From the NCBI RefSeq assembly GCF_031323975.1, contig NZ_JAVIWS010000001.1, positions 1,240,001 through 1,304,000 on the forward strand: a stretch of 64,000 bases of DNA, written 5' to 3'. Below are positions 52,324 to 64,000 of this stretch, piece after piece. Every line of letters starts with the position of its first letter. The first letter of the stretch is position 1. The position numbers were made by a program, and so were the translations under genes. This DNA is from Escherichia ruysiae. Lineage in GTDB: Bacteria > Pseudomonadota > Gammaproteobacteria > Enterobacterales > Enterobacteriaceae. The notes beneath the pieces are model-generated. The model made no database searches and had not been told where the DNA came from. It saw only the letters and a program-made list of their open reading frames with translations.

Positions 52324-52683
52324 ATGACCAAACAGGTAAAAATCTACCATAACCCACGCTGTTCAAAGAGCCGGGAAACGCTGACCCTGCTGAAAGAAAA
52401 CGGCGTGGAGCCAGAAGTGGTGCTCTATCTTGAGACTCCCGCCGATGCGGCAACGCTGCGCGATTTGCTGAAAATGCTGGGGATGAATAGCGCCCGTGAA
52501 TTGATGCGCCAGAAAGAAGATCTTTATAAAGAGCTGAACCTGGCTGACAGTTCGCTTAGCGAAGAGGCGCTGATTCAGGCGATGGTGGATAATCCGAAGC
52601 TGATGGAGCGCCCGATTGTGGTCGCCAATGGCAAAGCGCGGATTGGACGTCCACCGGAGCAAGTGCTGGAAATCGTGGATTAA
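52324..52683 (+). CDS. yfgD: YfgD, ArsC-family oxidoreductase
   Basis: This 119-residue protein with the arsenate-reductase fold has the active-site stretch NPRCSKSRET (Cys13), as in ArsC, and RPIVV near the C-terminus. No arsB or arsR is nearby, so an arsenate role is unlikely from context. It follows bepA and may be translated from the same message. Function is unknown. Confidence 0.93.
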   Translation: MTKQVKIYHNPRCSKSRETLTLLKENGVEPEVVLYLETPADAATLRDLLKMLGMNSARELMRQKEDLYKELNLADSSLSEEALIQAMVDNPKLMERPIVVANGKARIGRPPEQVLEIVD

Positions 52684-52711
52684 GATGTGCCCCATCGCTA
52701 GTTAAGGCACA

Positions 52712-52808
52712 TTGCCGGATGCGACGCTTGCCGCGTCTTGTCCGGCCCAGGAATACTATGGATTAACTTCGCGTAGGTCGGATAAGGCGCTCGCGCCGCA
52801 TCCGACAA
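52712..52808. repeat. REP/BIME cluster between yfgD and hda
   Basis: Two REP units in opposite orientation, GCCGGATGCGACGC...GCGTCTTGTCCGGC and GTCGGATAAGGCGC...GCGCCGCATCCGAC, fill the gap between the convergent genes yfgD and hda. They likely mark both 3' ends. Confidence 0.9.
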
Positions 52809-52820
52809 TAAACACCTTAT

Positions 52821-53522
52821 CTACAACTTCAGAATTTCTTTCACAAACGGAATGGTCAGCTTACGCTGTGCGGTAATCGACGCATGATCCAGCTGATCCA
52901 GCGTCATAAATAGCGTGCGCATCTCTCTGTCGAGCCGCTTCAGCAAGAAGCGTCCCACATCTTCCGGTAGTTCAAAACCACGCAAACGCGCGCGTAACTG
53001 TAGCGCCTGCAACTTATCTTCATCAGAAAGTGGCTGCAATTTGTAGATCTGCCCCCAGTCAAGACGCGACGCGAGATCCGGTAATCCCAGATTCAACTGA
53101 CGCGGTGGGCGATCGCCGGTGATCAACAACCGTGTTTTGCCCGACTCCAGAATCCGATTGTAGAGATCGAAAATCGCCATCTCCCACAACTCATCGCCGG
53201 CAATACACTCGATATTGTCGATGCAAACCAGCGACAAATGCTCCATACCGTCGAGCACTTCAGGTACAAACCAGGTGCGTTTATCCAGCGGGACATAGCC
53301 CACCGCATCACCACGCTGCGACAATTCCGCGCAAGCCGCGTGCAGCAGATGGCTGCGCCCCGCGCCTTCGCGTGCCCAGAGATAGATGTAACCGCTATGT
53401 TCCTGACGCAGCACGTTTTGCAGCGCGGCCAGTAGAGAGGAGTTATCCCCCGGCCAGAAACTTGCAAAGGTTTCGTCGTCAGGAAGATAAAGTGGCAAAG
53501 AGAGCTGTGCCGGTGTGTTCAG
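52821..53522 (-). CDS. hda: Hda, DnaA-inactivating AAA+ protein
   Basis: This 233-residue AAA+ protein, with ADP and the DNA-loaded beta clamp, promotes ATP hydrolysis by DnaA (RIDA) and so prevents over-initiation. The N-terminal clamp-binding motif QLSLPL is at residues 6-11. A P-loop-like segment [10 protein letters not shown] and the AAA+ body follow. The start codon is CTG at 53522, the known unusual start of hda; the nearest ATG/GTG upstream would add about 15 non-conserved residues. uraA lies upstream on the same strand with a hairpin between. Confidence 0.95.
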   Translation of the reverse strand: MNTPAQLSLPLYLPDDETFASFWPGDNSSLLAALQNVLRQEHSGYIYLWAREGAGRSHLLHAACAELSQRGDAVGYVPLDKRTWFVPEVLDGMEHLSLVCIDNIECIAGDELWEMAIFDLYNRILESGKTRLLITGDRPPRQLNLGLPDLASRLDWGQIYKLQPLSDEDKLQALQLRARLRGFELPEDVGRFLLKRLDREMRTLFMTLDQLDHASITAQRKLTIPFVKEILKL

Positions 53523-53586
53523 AGATACCTCAACCAGGATTTCACAAAATCGCGAGAAGTTTACCACAGAATCCCATGATGTTTGA

Positions 53587-53609
53587 ACCGGGCAGCAGCA
53601 CTGCCCGGT
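53587..53609 (-). terminator. Hairpin between uraA and hda
   Basis: ACCGGGCAG and CTGCCCGGT form a perfect 9-bp stem with a 5-base loop, seven bases after the uraA stop. Weak T content follows on the minus strand. It could end part of the upp-uraA message or modulate read-through to hda. Confidence 0.6.
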
Positions 53610-53616
53610 CGGTACA

Positions 53617-54906
53617 TTATTTGTCTGTTATATCTGCGTCTTCTGCGTCCAGCACCACTTCTTCAGGGCGCAGCACGCTAATCAGTTTGAAGATCAGGCT
53701 TAAGCCGATACCGACGATAGTCGCCAGCGCCATGCCTTTCAGCTCCGCCGCGCCGATGTTTACCTTGGCACCACTGACGCCGATGATCAAAATCACGGAA
53801 GTCAGGATCAGGTTCTGTGCTTTGTTGTAATCCACTTTCGATTCGATCAAAACACGAATACCGGAAGCACCGATGACACCATAAAGCAGCAGCGAAACGC
53901 CGCCCATCACCGGCAATGGAATCATCTGGATAGCAGCCGCCAGTTTACCGACGCAGGAAAGCAGGATAGCAAAAATCGCCGCCCCGCCGATAACCCAGGT
54001 ACTGTAAACACGGGTGATCGCCATCACGCCAATGTTTTCCCCGTAGGTGGTGTTTGGCGTGGAGCCAAAGAAGCCGGAGATCACAGTCGACAGGCCGTTA
54101 GCGAACATCGAACGGTGCAGACCCGGATCGCGCAGCAGATCTTTTTTGACGATATTAGCCGTTACTACCAGGTGACCTACGTGTTCGGCAATAACCACTA
54201 ATGCCGCTGGCAGAATAGTCAGAATAGCGAACCACTCGAAGCGCGGCGTATAGAGGGTTGGCAGCGCAAACCAGTGAGCATTAATAATCGGCGTGGTATC
54301 GACAATTCCCATGGCGAAGGAGAGCGCGTAACCCACCAGCACGCCAATTAAAATCGGGATAATTGCCAGGAAACCACGGAACAGCACGGAACCTAAAACC
54401 GTGACCGCCAGGGTGGTAATAGAGATGATGATGGTTTTGGAGTCTGGCGTTTGCCCTTCAGCCGGGAGTAAACCCGCCATACCGGCAGCTACGCCCGCCA
54501 GCTCCAGACCGATAACGGCAACGATTGCGCCCATTGCCGCAGGTGGAAACAGCACGTCCAGCCAGCCGGTTCCCGCTTTCTTCACGATGAAAGAGACCAG
54601 GCAGAACAGCACGCCGCACATAATAAAGCCGCCCAGCGCGACTTCATATCCCAATGGCAACAGTAACAATACCGGTGAAATAAAGGCAAAGCTGGAACCA
54701 AGATAAGCCGGGATTTTCCCTTTACAGATAAAGAGATACAGCAGCGTCCCGATACCGTTAAATAACAGTACAGTCGCCGGGTTAATATGAAATAAGACGG
54801 GCACCAGGACGGTTGCACCAAACATGGCGAACAAATGTTGCAAACTAAGCGGGATTGTCTGTAAAAGTGGCGGTCTTTCACTCACCCCGATAGCACGGCG
54901 CGTCAT
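53617..54906 (-). CDS. uraA: UraA, uracil:H+ symporter
   Basis: This 429-residue inner-membrane permease of the NCS2 family has 14 membrane segments and imports uracil with a proton. Family signatures seen include [19 protein letters not shown] (substrate site Glu) and [16 protein letters not shown]. The start at 54906 ([10 protein letters not shown]) follows AGAGGAATA; upstream in-frame codons are not conserved. It lies after upp and is separated from it by a strong intrinsic terminator, so its expression depends on read-through or its own promoter. Confidence 0.97.
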   Translation of the reverse strand: MTRRAIGVSERPPLLQTIPLSLQHLFAMFGATVLVPVLFHINPATVLLFNGIGTLLYLFICKGKIPAYLGSSFAFISPVLLLLPLGYEVALGGFIMCGVLFCLVSFIVKKAGTGWLDVLFPPAAMGAIVAVIGLELAGVAAGMAGLLPAEGQTPDSKTIIISITTLAVTVLGSVLFRGFLAIIPILIGVLVGYALSFAMGIVDTTPIINAHWFALPTLYTPRFEWFAILTILPAALVVIAEHVGHLVVTANIVKKDLLRDPGLHRSMFANGLSTVISGFFGSTPNTTYGENIGVMAITRVYSTWVIGGAAIFAILLSCVGKLAAAIQMIPLPVMGGVSLLLYGVIGASGIRVLIESKVDYNKAQNLILTSVILIIGVSGAKVNIGAAELKGMALATIVGIGLSLIFKLISVLRPEEVVLDAEDADITDK

Positions 54907-54946
54907 AGTATATTCCTCTGTATTATGTGTTATAGGCGCTTTACTC

Positions 54947-54977
54947 AAAAAAAAGCCGACTCTTAAAGTCGGCTTTA
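54947..54977 (-). terminator. Intrinsic terminator between upp and uraA
   Basis: On the minus strand AAAGCCGAC and GTCGGCTTT form a 9-bp stem with a 7-base loop, followed by eight T residues. It lies about 15 bases after the upp stop. It is a strong Rho-independent terminator that should lower uraA relative to upp. Confidence 0.88.
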
Positions 54978-54991
54978 ATTATTTTTATTCT

Positions 54992-55618
54992 TTATTTTGT
55001 ACCAAAGATTTTGTCACCGGCATCGCCAAGACCCGGAATAATGTATCCGTGCTCGTTCAATCCCTGGTCAATCGATGCAGTATATAGCTCGACGTCCGGG
55101 TGCGCTTTTTCCAGCGCAGCGATACCTTCTGGTGCAGCGACCAGCACCAGAACTTTGATGCTGCTGCAGCCCGCTTTTTTCAACAGGTCGATAGTCGCGA
55201 TAACGGAACCACCGGTTGCCAGCATTGGGTCAACGATCAGCGCCATACGCTCATCGATGTTAGAAACCAGTTTCTGGAAGTACGGTACTGGTTCCAGCGT
55301 TTCTTCATTACGGTACATACCGACTACGCTGATGCGCGCGCTCGGAACGTTTTCCAGCACGCCATCCATCATCCCCAGACCAGCGCGCAGAATCGGCACC
55401 ACGGTAATTTTCTTACCTTTAATCTGGTCGATTTCCACCGGGCCGTTCCAGCCTTCGATGGTTACTTTTTCAGTTTCGAGGTCAGCGGTCGCTTCGTAAG
55501 TCAGCAGGCTACCCACTTCGGAAGCGAGTTCGCGAAAGCGCTTGGTGCTGATATCTTGCTCACGCATCAGTCCCAGCTTGTGTTTGACGAGTGGGTGTTT
55601 GACTTCCACGATCTTCAT
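54992..55618 (-). CDS. upp: Upp, uracil phosphoribosyltransferase
   Basis: This 208-residue cytoplasmic salvage enzyme makes UMP from uracil and PRPP and is stimulated by GTP. The PRPP-binding segment is [10 protein letters not shown], with the C-terminal uracil-binding [11 protein letters not shown]. Length is standard. Its promoter lies 40-70 bases upstream and has an eight-T initially transcribed tract, which matches the known UTP-sensitive control of upp. uraA follows. It is divergent from purM. Confidence 0.97.
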
Positions 55619-55644
55619 ACTCTTTCTCCTTTGAGGGCAGCCAC

Positions 55645-55688
55645 AAAAAAAATCGACGGATTATACCGCCTTTCTTCAAGGCGGCAAT
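55645..55688 (-). promoter_or_regulatory. upp promoter with eight-T start tract
   Basis: On the minus strand a perfect TATAAT (55660-55665) has a TTGCCG-type -35 box 16 bases upstream. It is followed by CCGTC and then GATTTTTTTTG, with G at 55654. In E. coli this sequence supports UTP-dependent reiterative transcription: at high UTP, polymerase stutters on the T-run and aborts, lowering upp expression. The sequence is seen; the mechanism is known from the E. coli upp gene. Confidence 0.85.
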
Positions 55689-55862
55689 ATTATTTTCGTT
55701 GACTTCAGTCAAGATCATAAAGATTTTAGATAAAGTTATTTTATAATCAAATAGTTAATAGTGGTAATTATCCTGGCAAAAAATCATTCATCCTCTCTAT
55801 GTACACATTTTTTTGTCACTCTCTCGGTAAAAAGAGGTTAAAAAAGGTTATGTAAAGCAGTC

Positions 55863-55878
55863 TCGCAAACGTTTGCTT
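55863..55878 (+). promoter_or_regulatory. PurR operator of purMN
   Basis: TCGCAAACGTTTGCTT matches the PUR box (ACGCAAACGTTTTCGT), with a perfect central CGCAAACGTTTGC. It overlaps the expected -35 region of a promoter whose -10 box TAGAAT is at 55886-55891. This is the known PurR site for purMN. Repression would block polymerase binding. Confidence 0.88.
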
Positions 55879-55923
55879 TCCCTGTTAGAATTGCGCCGAA
55901 TTTTATTTTTCTACCGCAAGTAA

Positions 55924-56978
<1,055 letters not shown>

Positions 56979-56979
<1 letters not shown>

Positions 56980-57617
56980 TGAATATTGTGGTGCTTATTT
57001 CCGGCAACGGAAGTAACTTGCAGGCAATTATAGACGCCTGCAAAACCAACAAAATTAAAGGCACCCTACGGGCAGTTTTCAGTAATAAGGCCGACGCGTT
57101 CGGCCTTGAACGCGCCCGCAAAGCCGGTATTGCAACGCATACGCTCATCGCCAGCGCGTTTGACAGTCGTGAAGCCTATGACCGGGAGTTGATTCACGAG
57201 ATCGATATGTACGCTCCCGACGTGGTTGTACTGGCCGGTTTTATGCGCATTCTCAGCCCGGCGTTTGTCTCCCACTATGCTGGTCGTTTGCTGAACATTC
57301 ACCCTTCCCTGCTGCCAAAATATCCCGGTTTGCACACCCATCGTCAGGCGCTGGAAAATGGCGACGAGGAACACGGTACATCGGTGCATTTCGTTACCGA
57401 TGAACTGGACGGTGGGCCGGTTATTTTACAGGCAAAAGTCCCTGTATTTGCCGGTGATACAGAAGATGAAATCACCGCCCGCGTACAAACCCAGGAGCAC
57501 GCTATTTATCCGCTGGTGATTAGCTGGTTTGCCGATGGTCGTCTGAAGATGCACGAAAACGCCGCGTGGCTGGATGGTCAGCGTCTGCCGCCGCAGGGCT
57601 ACGCTGCCGACGAGTAA
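56979..57617 (+). CDS. purN: PurN, GAR transformylase (folate-dependent)
   Basis: This 212-residue enzyme transfers a formyl group from 10-formyl-THF to glycinamide ribonucleotide, the third step of purine synthesis. It shows the N-terminal VLISGNGSNLQA, the catalytic triad region around NIHPSLLPKYPG (Asn106, His108) and a DELDGGPVI segment with Asp144. It overlaps purM by one base, so translation is coupled. A terminator hairpin follows 15 bases after the stop. Confidence 0.97.
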
Positions 57618-57631
57618 CGCCGCCGTAGTTA

Positions 57632-57658
57632 AAGCGCCAGCCCTGCGTTGGCGTTTTT
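57632..57658 (+). terminator. Intrinsic terminator of purMN
   Basis: AGCGCCA and TGGCGTT form a short stem (one wobble pair) with an 8-base loop, ending in five T residues, 14 bases after the purN stop. It is a plausible Rho-independent terminator that separates purMN from ppk. Confidence 0.75.
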
Positions 57659-57787
57659 CAATTCACCTGTAAATCGCAGGCTCCAGCAGTTTTTTTCTCC
57701 CTTTTCTGGCATAGTTGGACATCTGCCAATATTGCTCGCCATAATATCCAGGCAGTGTCCCGTGAATAAAACGGAGTAAAAGTGGTA

Positions 57788-61400
<3,613 letters not shown>

Positions 61401-61414
61401 TATGAAATGAAAAC

Positions 61415-61437
61415 GGGCCAACATGTTATGTTGGCCC
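61415..61437. terminator. Bidirectional terminator between ppx and yfgF
   Basis: GGGCCAACAT and ATGTTGGCCC form a perfect 10-bp stem with a 3-base loop. It lies between the convergent stops of ppx and yfgF. The flank on the minus-strand side is CGTTTTC and that on the plus side AAATAAATT, so it works better for yfgF but probably serves both. Confidence 0.78.
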
Positions 61438-61444
61438 AAATAAA

Positions 61445-63688
61445 TTACGCGCTTTCCCGGACTGGCTCTCTTTCACCCAGTATCGCCACTAACGGCTGAG
61501 GTTCACCAATCAAAAATCCTTGCAGATAATCAATACCTAAAGAATGCACCGCTTTGCGAATCTCTTCATTTTCAACATATTCCGCAACCACTTGCATTTT
61601 CTTCATTCGCGCCAGATGACAAATTGACGCCACTATCTGGTAATCCAGACTATTCGAGGCAATATTGCGTATGAAGCTGCCATCAATTTTTAATAAATTG
61701 GCATTCACATTTTTTAGCCGCGCATAACTGGCGTAGCCGGTGCCGAAATCATCAATTGCAATTTGACATCCTAACTCCTGAAGATGCAGCAACGTATTCT
61801 GCGCCTGCTTAACATTAGTCAGGGTATTACTCTCGGTTACCTCAAAGATAAGCTGCCACGCTTCTATTTGATATTTACTTAAAAATTTACTGATATCTAA
61901 AGGGAAACTCGCCTGACAAACGGAAGTTGGCGACAGGTTAATAGCAAACCGACGAGCTGGCATTTTTTCTCTATTTTCTGCCATAAATTGCAGTGTATGC
62001 TCGATAACCCACATGTCGATACTGGACGATAAACCAAACTCATGCGCGACCGGTAAGAAATTGTCAGGATTGATGAGTTCGCCATTATCTCCTTTCATGC
62101 GCAGCAGAATTTCATGATAAACATCACCGCGCACCCCTGTAATCGGCTGAGCCATCAGGCAAAAATCGTTATGCTCAAGCGCCTGTTGTAGCCGATTCAT
62201 CATCGCCACCTTGTCTTTCAATTCACGTTGTAAATACATTGCCCCGCGACGCTGCATATTTTCCGGGGTATTGGTCACGATAGAAAGTTCGGCAACCGTA
62301 TTTAGCTCTCCCAGCAGCAGATATATATGATTAACCGGTGAGCGGACATAGCAATAACTGACGCCAATCTGAGGCTGTAACGGCATTCCATCCCAAAAGA
62401 AACGAAACTGCTTCAGATGATTATCCAGCGTGGTAATGCGCTCCTGGTATGATTCTGTATTCAGTCGCAACGCAAGGTCGTTACCGGAAAGCTGATAAAC
62501 AGCTTCGCCCGGTTCCAGCAACGGTGTCAGCCAGTGTGAAAGTTTTTGTTTATATTGAATGCGTAGCATGATGCCATAGTTCTTTACCAGCATTTCCATG
62601 CCGGGGATGCGTAAATAACATAGCGCGGACCAGGGAGCATCACGCAATGCGCGATTCAGGGCACGAATGTTTGGCAGATGAACAACCGGATCCACATATG
62701 CAAGCCGTTGAATGCGTCTGACCACCGCTCGCTGACGGGTTGCCAGAACAGCCATATAATTCACAATAAAAGAAAATACCAGATAACTGGAGGAAGTTAT
62801 GGTCAGTTGCGTGGTATATCCAGGATAAAGGGGAATGTAATTCTGATAGCTGTGAATGCTGATCATCAGCACTACCGCCCAGAGCAGTGATATAAACTTA
62901 TAGCCATAGCGCATTGCTCCCCACATCATCAGCGGTAGCAATAACGATAACGTATAGTTGGTGCTAAAAATTGTGCTTTTTTCATTTAATGGCATACATA
63001 GCAACAACAACAACGCACCCAATGCAAGCAACCAGATCGCAAATTCTTTTTTGGTAACCTTTTTGTCAACCTGCTGTTTTAATTGCGAATAATAGCTACG
63101 TAAATAAAACGGATTCCGCACCACCCGAATGATGAAGTAGCACAGTGGGACGCCGATAAGATTACCTACCAGCAAGGCCTGGTAATTGATTAATGTCCCG
63201 AGGTTAAAGGGCATAACCCCTACCAAATTATCTCTGCTCGCCAGTAACCCTACAAATGCCGCAAACTGGAAAAGTACCAGAAACAACGTTGCAGGAAAAA
63301 CAATCTGCCAGAAAATTCGCTGGGAAATTAAGCGGATATCACCATGTGAAACGTTGTTACGCCGGGGAGAAAAGACCCTGTAACCGCCCCAACAAATAAT
63401 AATAATGATAATAAAATTAGCTGTTAACGAAAGCGTTTCATAAAGGCCAAGCTCCGCATACTTACGAACAAAAATGCCTAATGCTATACCCGGTAATGCA
63501 GCCCAGCTAAAAAACATCATCATGCTGATCATCAGAGCCAGGGGCAGATAAAAGAGAAAGACTTCACCGGAGGAAATATGCGCAAAAGTATTTATTTGTG
63601 CGAAAATGGGCAAGATTAAAGAAGGCAGGATCAGCGGAAGCCCCCACCATTTATCACGTATTTTTATATAAGTTGCATTCAGTTTCAT
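61445..63688 (-). CDS. pdeF: YfgF (PdeF), anaerobic c-di-GMP phosphodiesterase
   Basis: This 747-residue inner-membrane protein has an N-terminal MASE1-type domain with about eight membrane spans (residues 15-310). A degenerate GGDEF domain (about 325-470; the signature is SGND in place of GGDEF) and a C-terminal EAL domain (about 485-740) follow. The EAL triad is EIL here (HEILLRM), while DDFGTGYASYARL and VAEYVENEE are kept, so hydrolysis of c-di-GMP is still expected. It is known as an anaerobically active phosphodiesterase under FNR control, and a perfect FNR box lies upstream. Confidence 0.96.
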   Translation of the reverse strand: MKLNATYIKIRDKWWGLPLILPSLILPIFAQINTFAHISSGEVFLFYLPLALMISMMMFFSWAALPGIALGIFVRKYAELGLYETLSLTANFIIIIIICWGGYRVFSPRRNNVSHGDIRLISQRIFWQIVFPATLFLVLFQFAAFVGLLASRDNLVGVMPFNLGTLINYQALLVGNLIGVPLCYFIIRVVRNPFYLRSYYSQLKQQVDKKVTKKEFAIWLLALGALLLLLCMPLNEKSTIFSTNYTLSLLLPLMMWGAMRYGYKFISLLWAVVLMISIHSYQNYIPLYPGYTTQLTITSSSYLVFSFIVNYMAVLATRQRAVVRRIQRLAYVDPVVHLPNIRALNRALRDAPWSALCYLRIPGMEMLVKNYGIMLRIQYKQKLSHWLTPLLEPGEAVYQLSGNDLALRLNTESYQERITTLDNHLKQFRFFWDGMPLQPQIGVSYCYVRSPVNHIYLLLGELNTVAELSIVTNTPENMQRRGAMYLQRELKDKVAMMNRLQQALEHNDFCLMAQPITGVRGDVYHEILLRMKGDNGELINPDNFLPVAHEFGLSSSIDMWVIEHTLQFMAENREKMPARRFAINLSPTSVCQASFPLDISKFLSKYQIEAWQLIFEVTESNTLTNVKQAQNTLLHLQELGCQIAIDDFGTGYASYARLKNVNANLLKIDGSFIRNIASNSLDYQIVASICHLARMKKMQVVAEYVENEEIRKAVHSLGIDYLQGFLIGEPQPLVAILGEREPVRESA

Positions 63689-64000
63689 AGATGCTCAACA
63701 GAATTCCCCACATCCTGAAAGGGGTGTATTCAGACAGGCATCCCACCTGAATTCGACGGATGATTATTCATCACTATAGAGAGTATCGATTCTAAGTGTC
63801 ATATGAAAGTTCCAATTGATATATATCAAACAAAATAACCATGATTAATGAATTATTACGTTTATCATGTTAAGCCATCATTATTACATCATTGTTGTAA
63901 ATAATTAAATCAATTTCCATAACATTAGAATATGTATCCGCTGACGCTTTTTTACATAATAGAGAATTGACCATTTTGCCCAGGTGTGCCTTAATGTAAG
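63689..64000. other. Intergenic region upstream of yfgF (window end)
   Basis: This 312-base AT-rich gap holds the yfgF promoter on the minus strand. An FNR box lies at 63816-63829. In K-12 the next gene, yfgG, is divergent; its start is not reached here. A TAGAAT box near 63926 could belong to it. No other gene is visible. Confidence 0.5.
63816..63829. promoter_or_regulatory. Perfect FNR box upstream of yfgF
   Basis: TTGATATATATCAA is an exact match to the FNR consensus TTGAT-N4-ATCAA. It lies about 130 bp before the yfgF start. yfgF is known to respond to oxygen through FNR. The divergent yfgG could also be affected. Confidence 0.82.

Noticed and set aside
52701..52815. CRISPR-like array from repeated palindromes
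   Set aside because: The repeats are REP units of variable spacing and orientation, with no uniform spacers and no cas genes in the window.

Overview
This window is a stretch of Escherichia coli core chromosome, corresponding to the cysP-to-yfgF segment. I base this on gene order, full-length matches to E. coli proteins I know, and the 19-codon ypfM gene between acrD and yffB. Most protein differences from the K-12 versions I remember are scattered substitutions, so this is another E. coli lineage rather than another genus. I see no tRNA, rRNA, CRISPR array, insertion sequence, integrase or prophage gene. About 90% of the sequence is coding.

Layout. 1-2.4 kb: start of the sulfate/thiosulfate transporter operon (cysP, partial cysU) and the dehydrogenase ucpA. 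2.6-4.9 kb: murQP for N-acetylmuramate recycling. 5.0-9.6 kb: yfeX, yfeY, yfeZ, ypeA, amiA and hemF. 9.6-24.3 kb: the complete 17-gene ethanolamine-utilisation operon on the minus strand, transcribed eutS-P-Q-T-D-M-N-E-J-G-H-A-B-C-L-K-R. It encodes shell proteins, the B12-dependent lyase with its reactivase, cofactor supply, downstream acetaldehyde metabolism, a transporter and the activator EutR. 24.6-30.2 kb: maeB, talA and tktB. 30.3-41.5 kb: ypfG, nudK, aegA, narQ, acrD, ypfM, yffB, dapE and ypfN. 41.6-49.5 kb: ypfH, tmcA, ypfJ, purC, bamC, dapA, gcvR and bcp. 49.6-64 kb: perM, bepA, yfgD, hda, uraA, upp, purM, purN, ppk, ppx and the phosphodiesterase gene yfgF.

The most notable features are absences. 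Compared with the K-12 order I remember, the divergent regulator murR is missing beside murQ, yfeW is missing after murP, and the whole hyf (hydrogenase-4) operon with focB is missing between bcp and perM. The CPZ-55 prophage that splits the K-12 eut operon is also absent, so this eut operon looks intact.

Regulatory sites readable in the sequence include two PurR boxes (purC, purM), the upp promoter with its eight-T start tract, sigma-E-type promoters for bepA and yfeY, a CRP-type site before eutS, a perfect FNR box before yfgF, several intrinsic terminators, six REP/BIME clusters and one roughly 140-bp interspersed repeat. I found no convincing undescribed multi-gene system. The strongest leads are the three gene losses, a hairpin just ahead of the eutR start, and an orphan terminator-like hairpin in the acrD-yffB gap.
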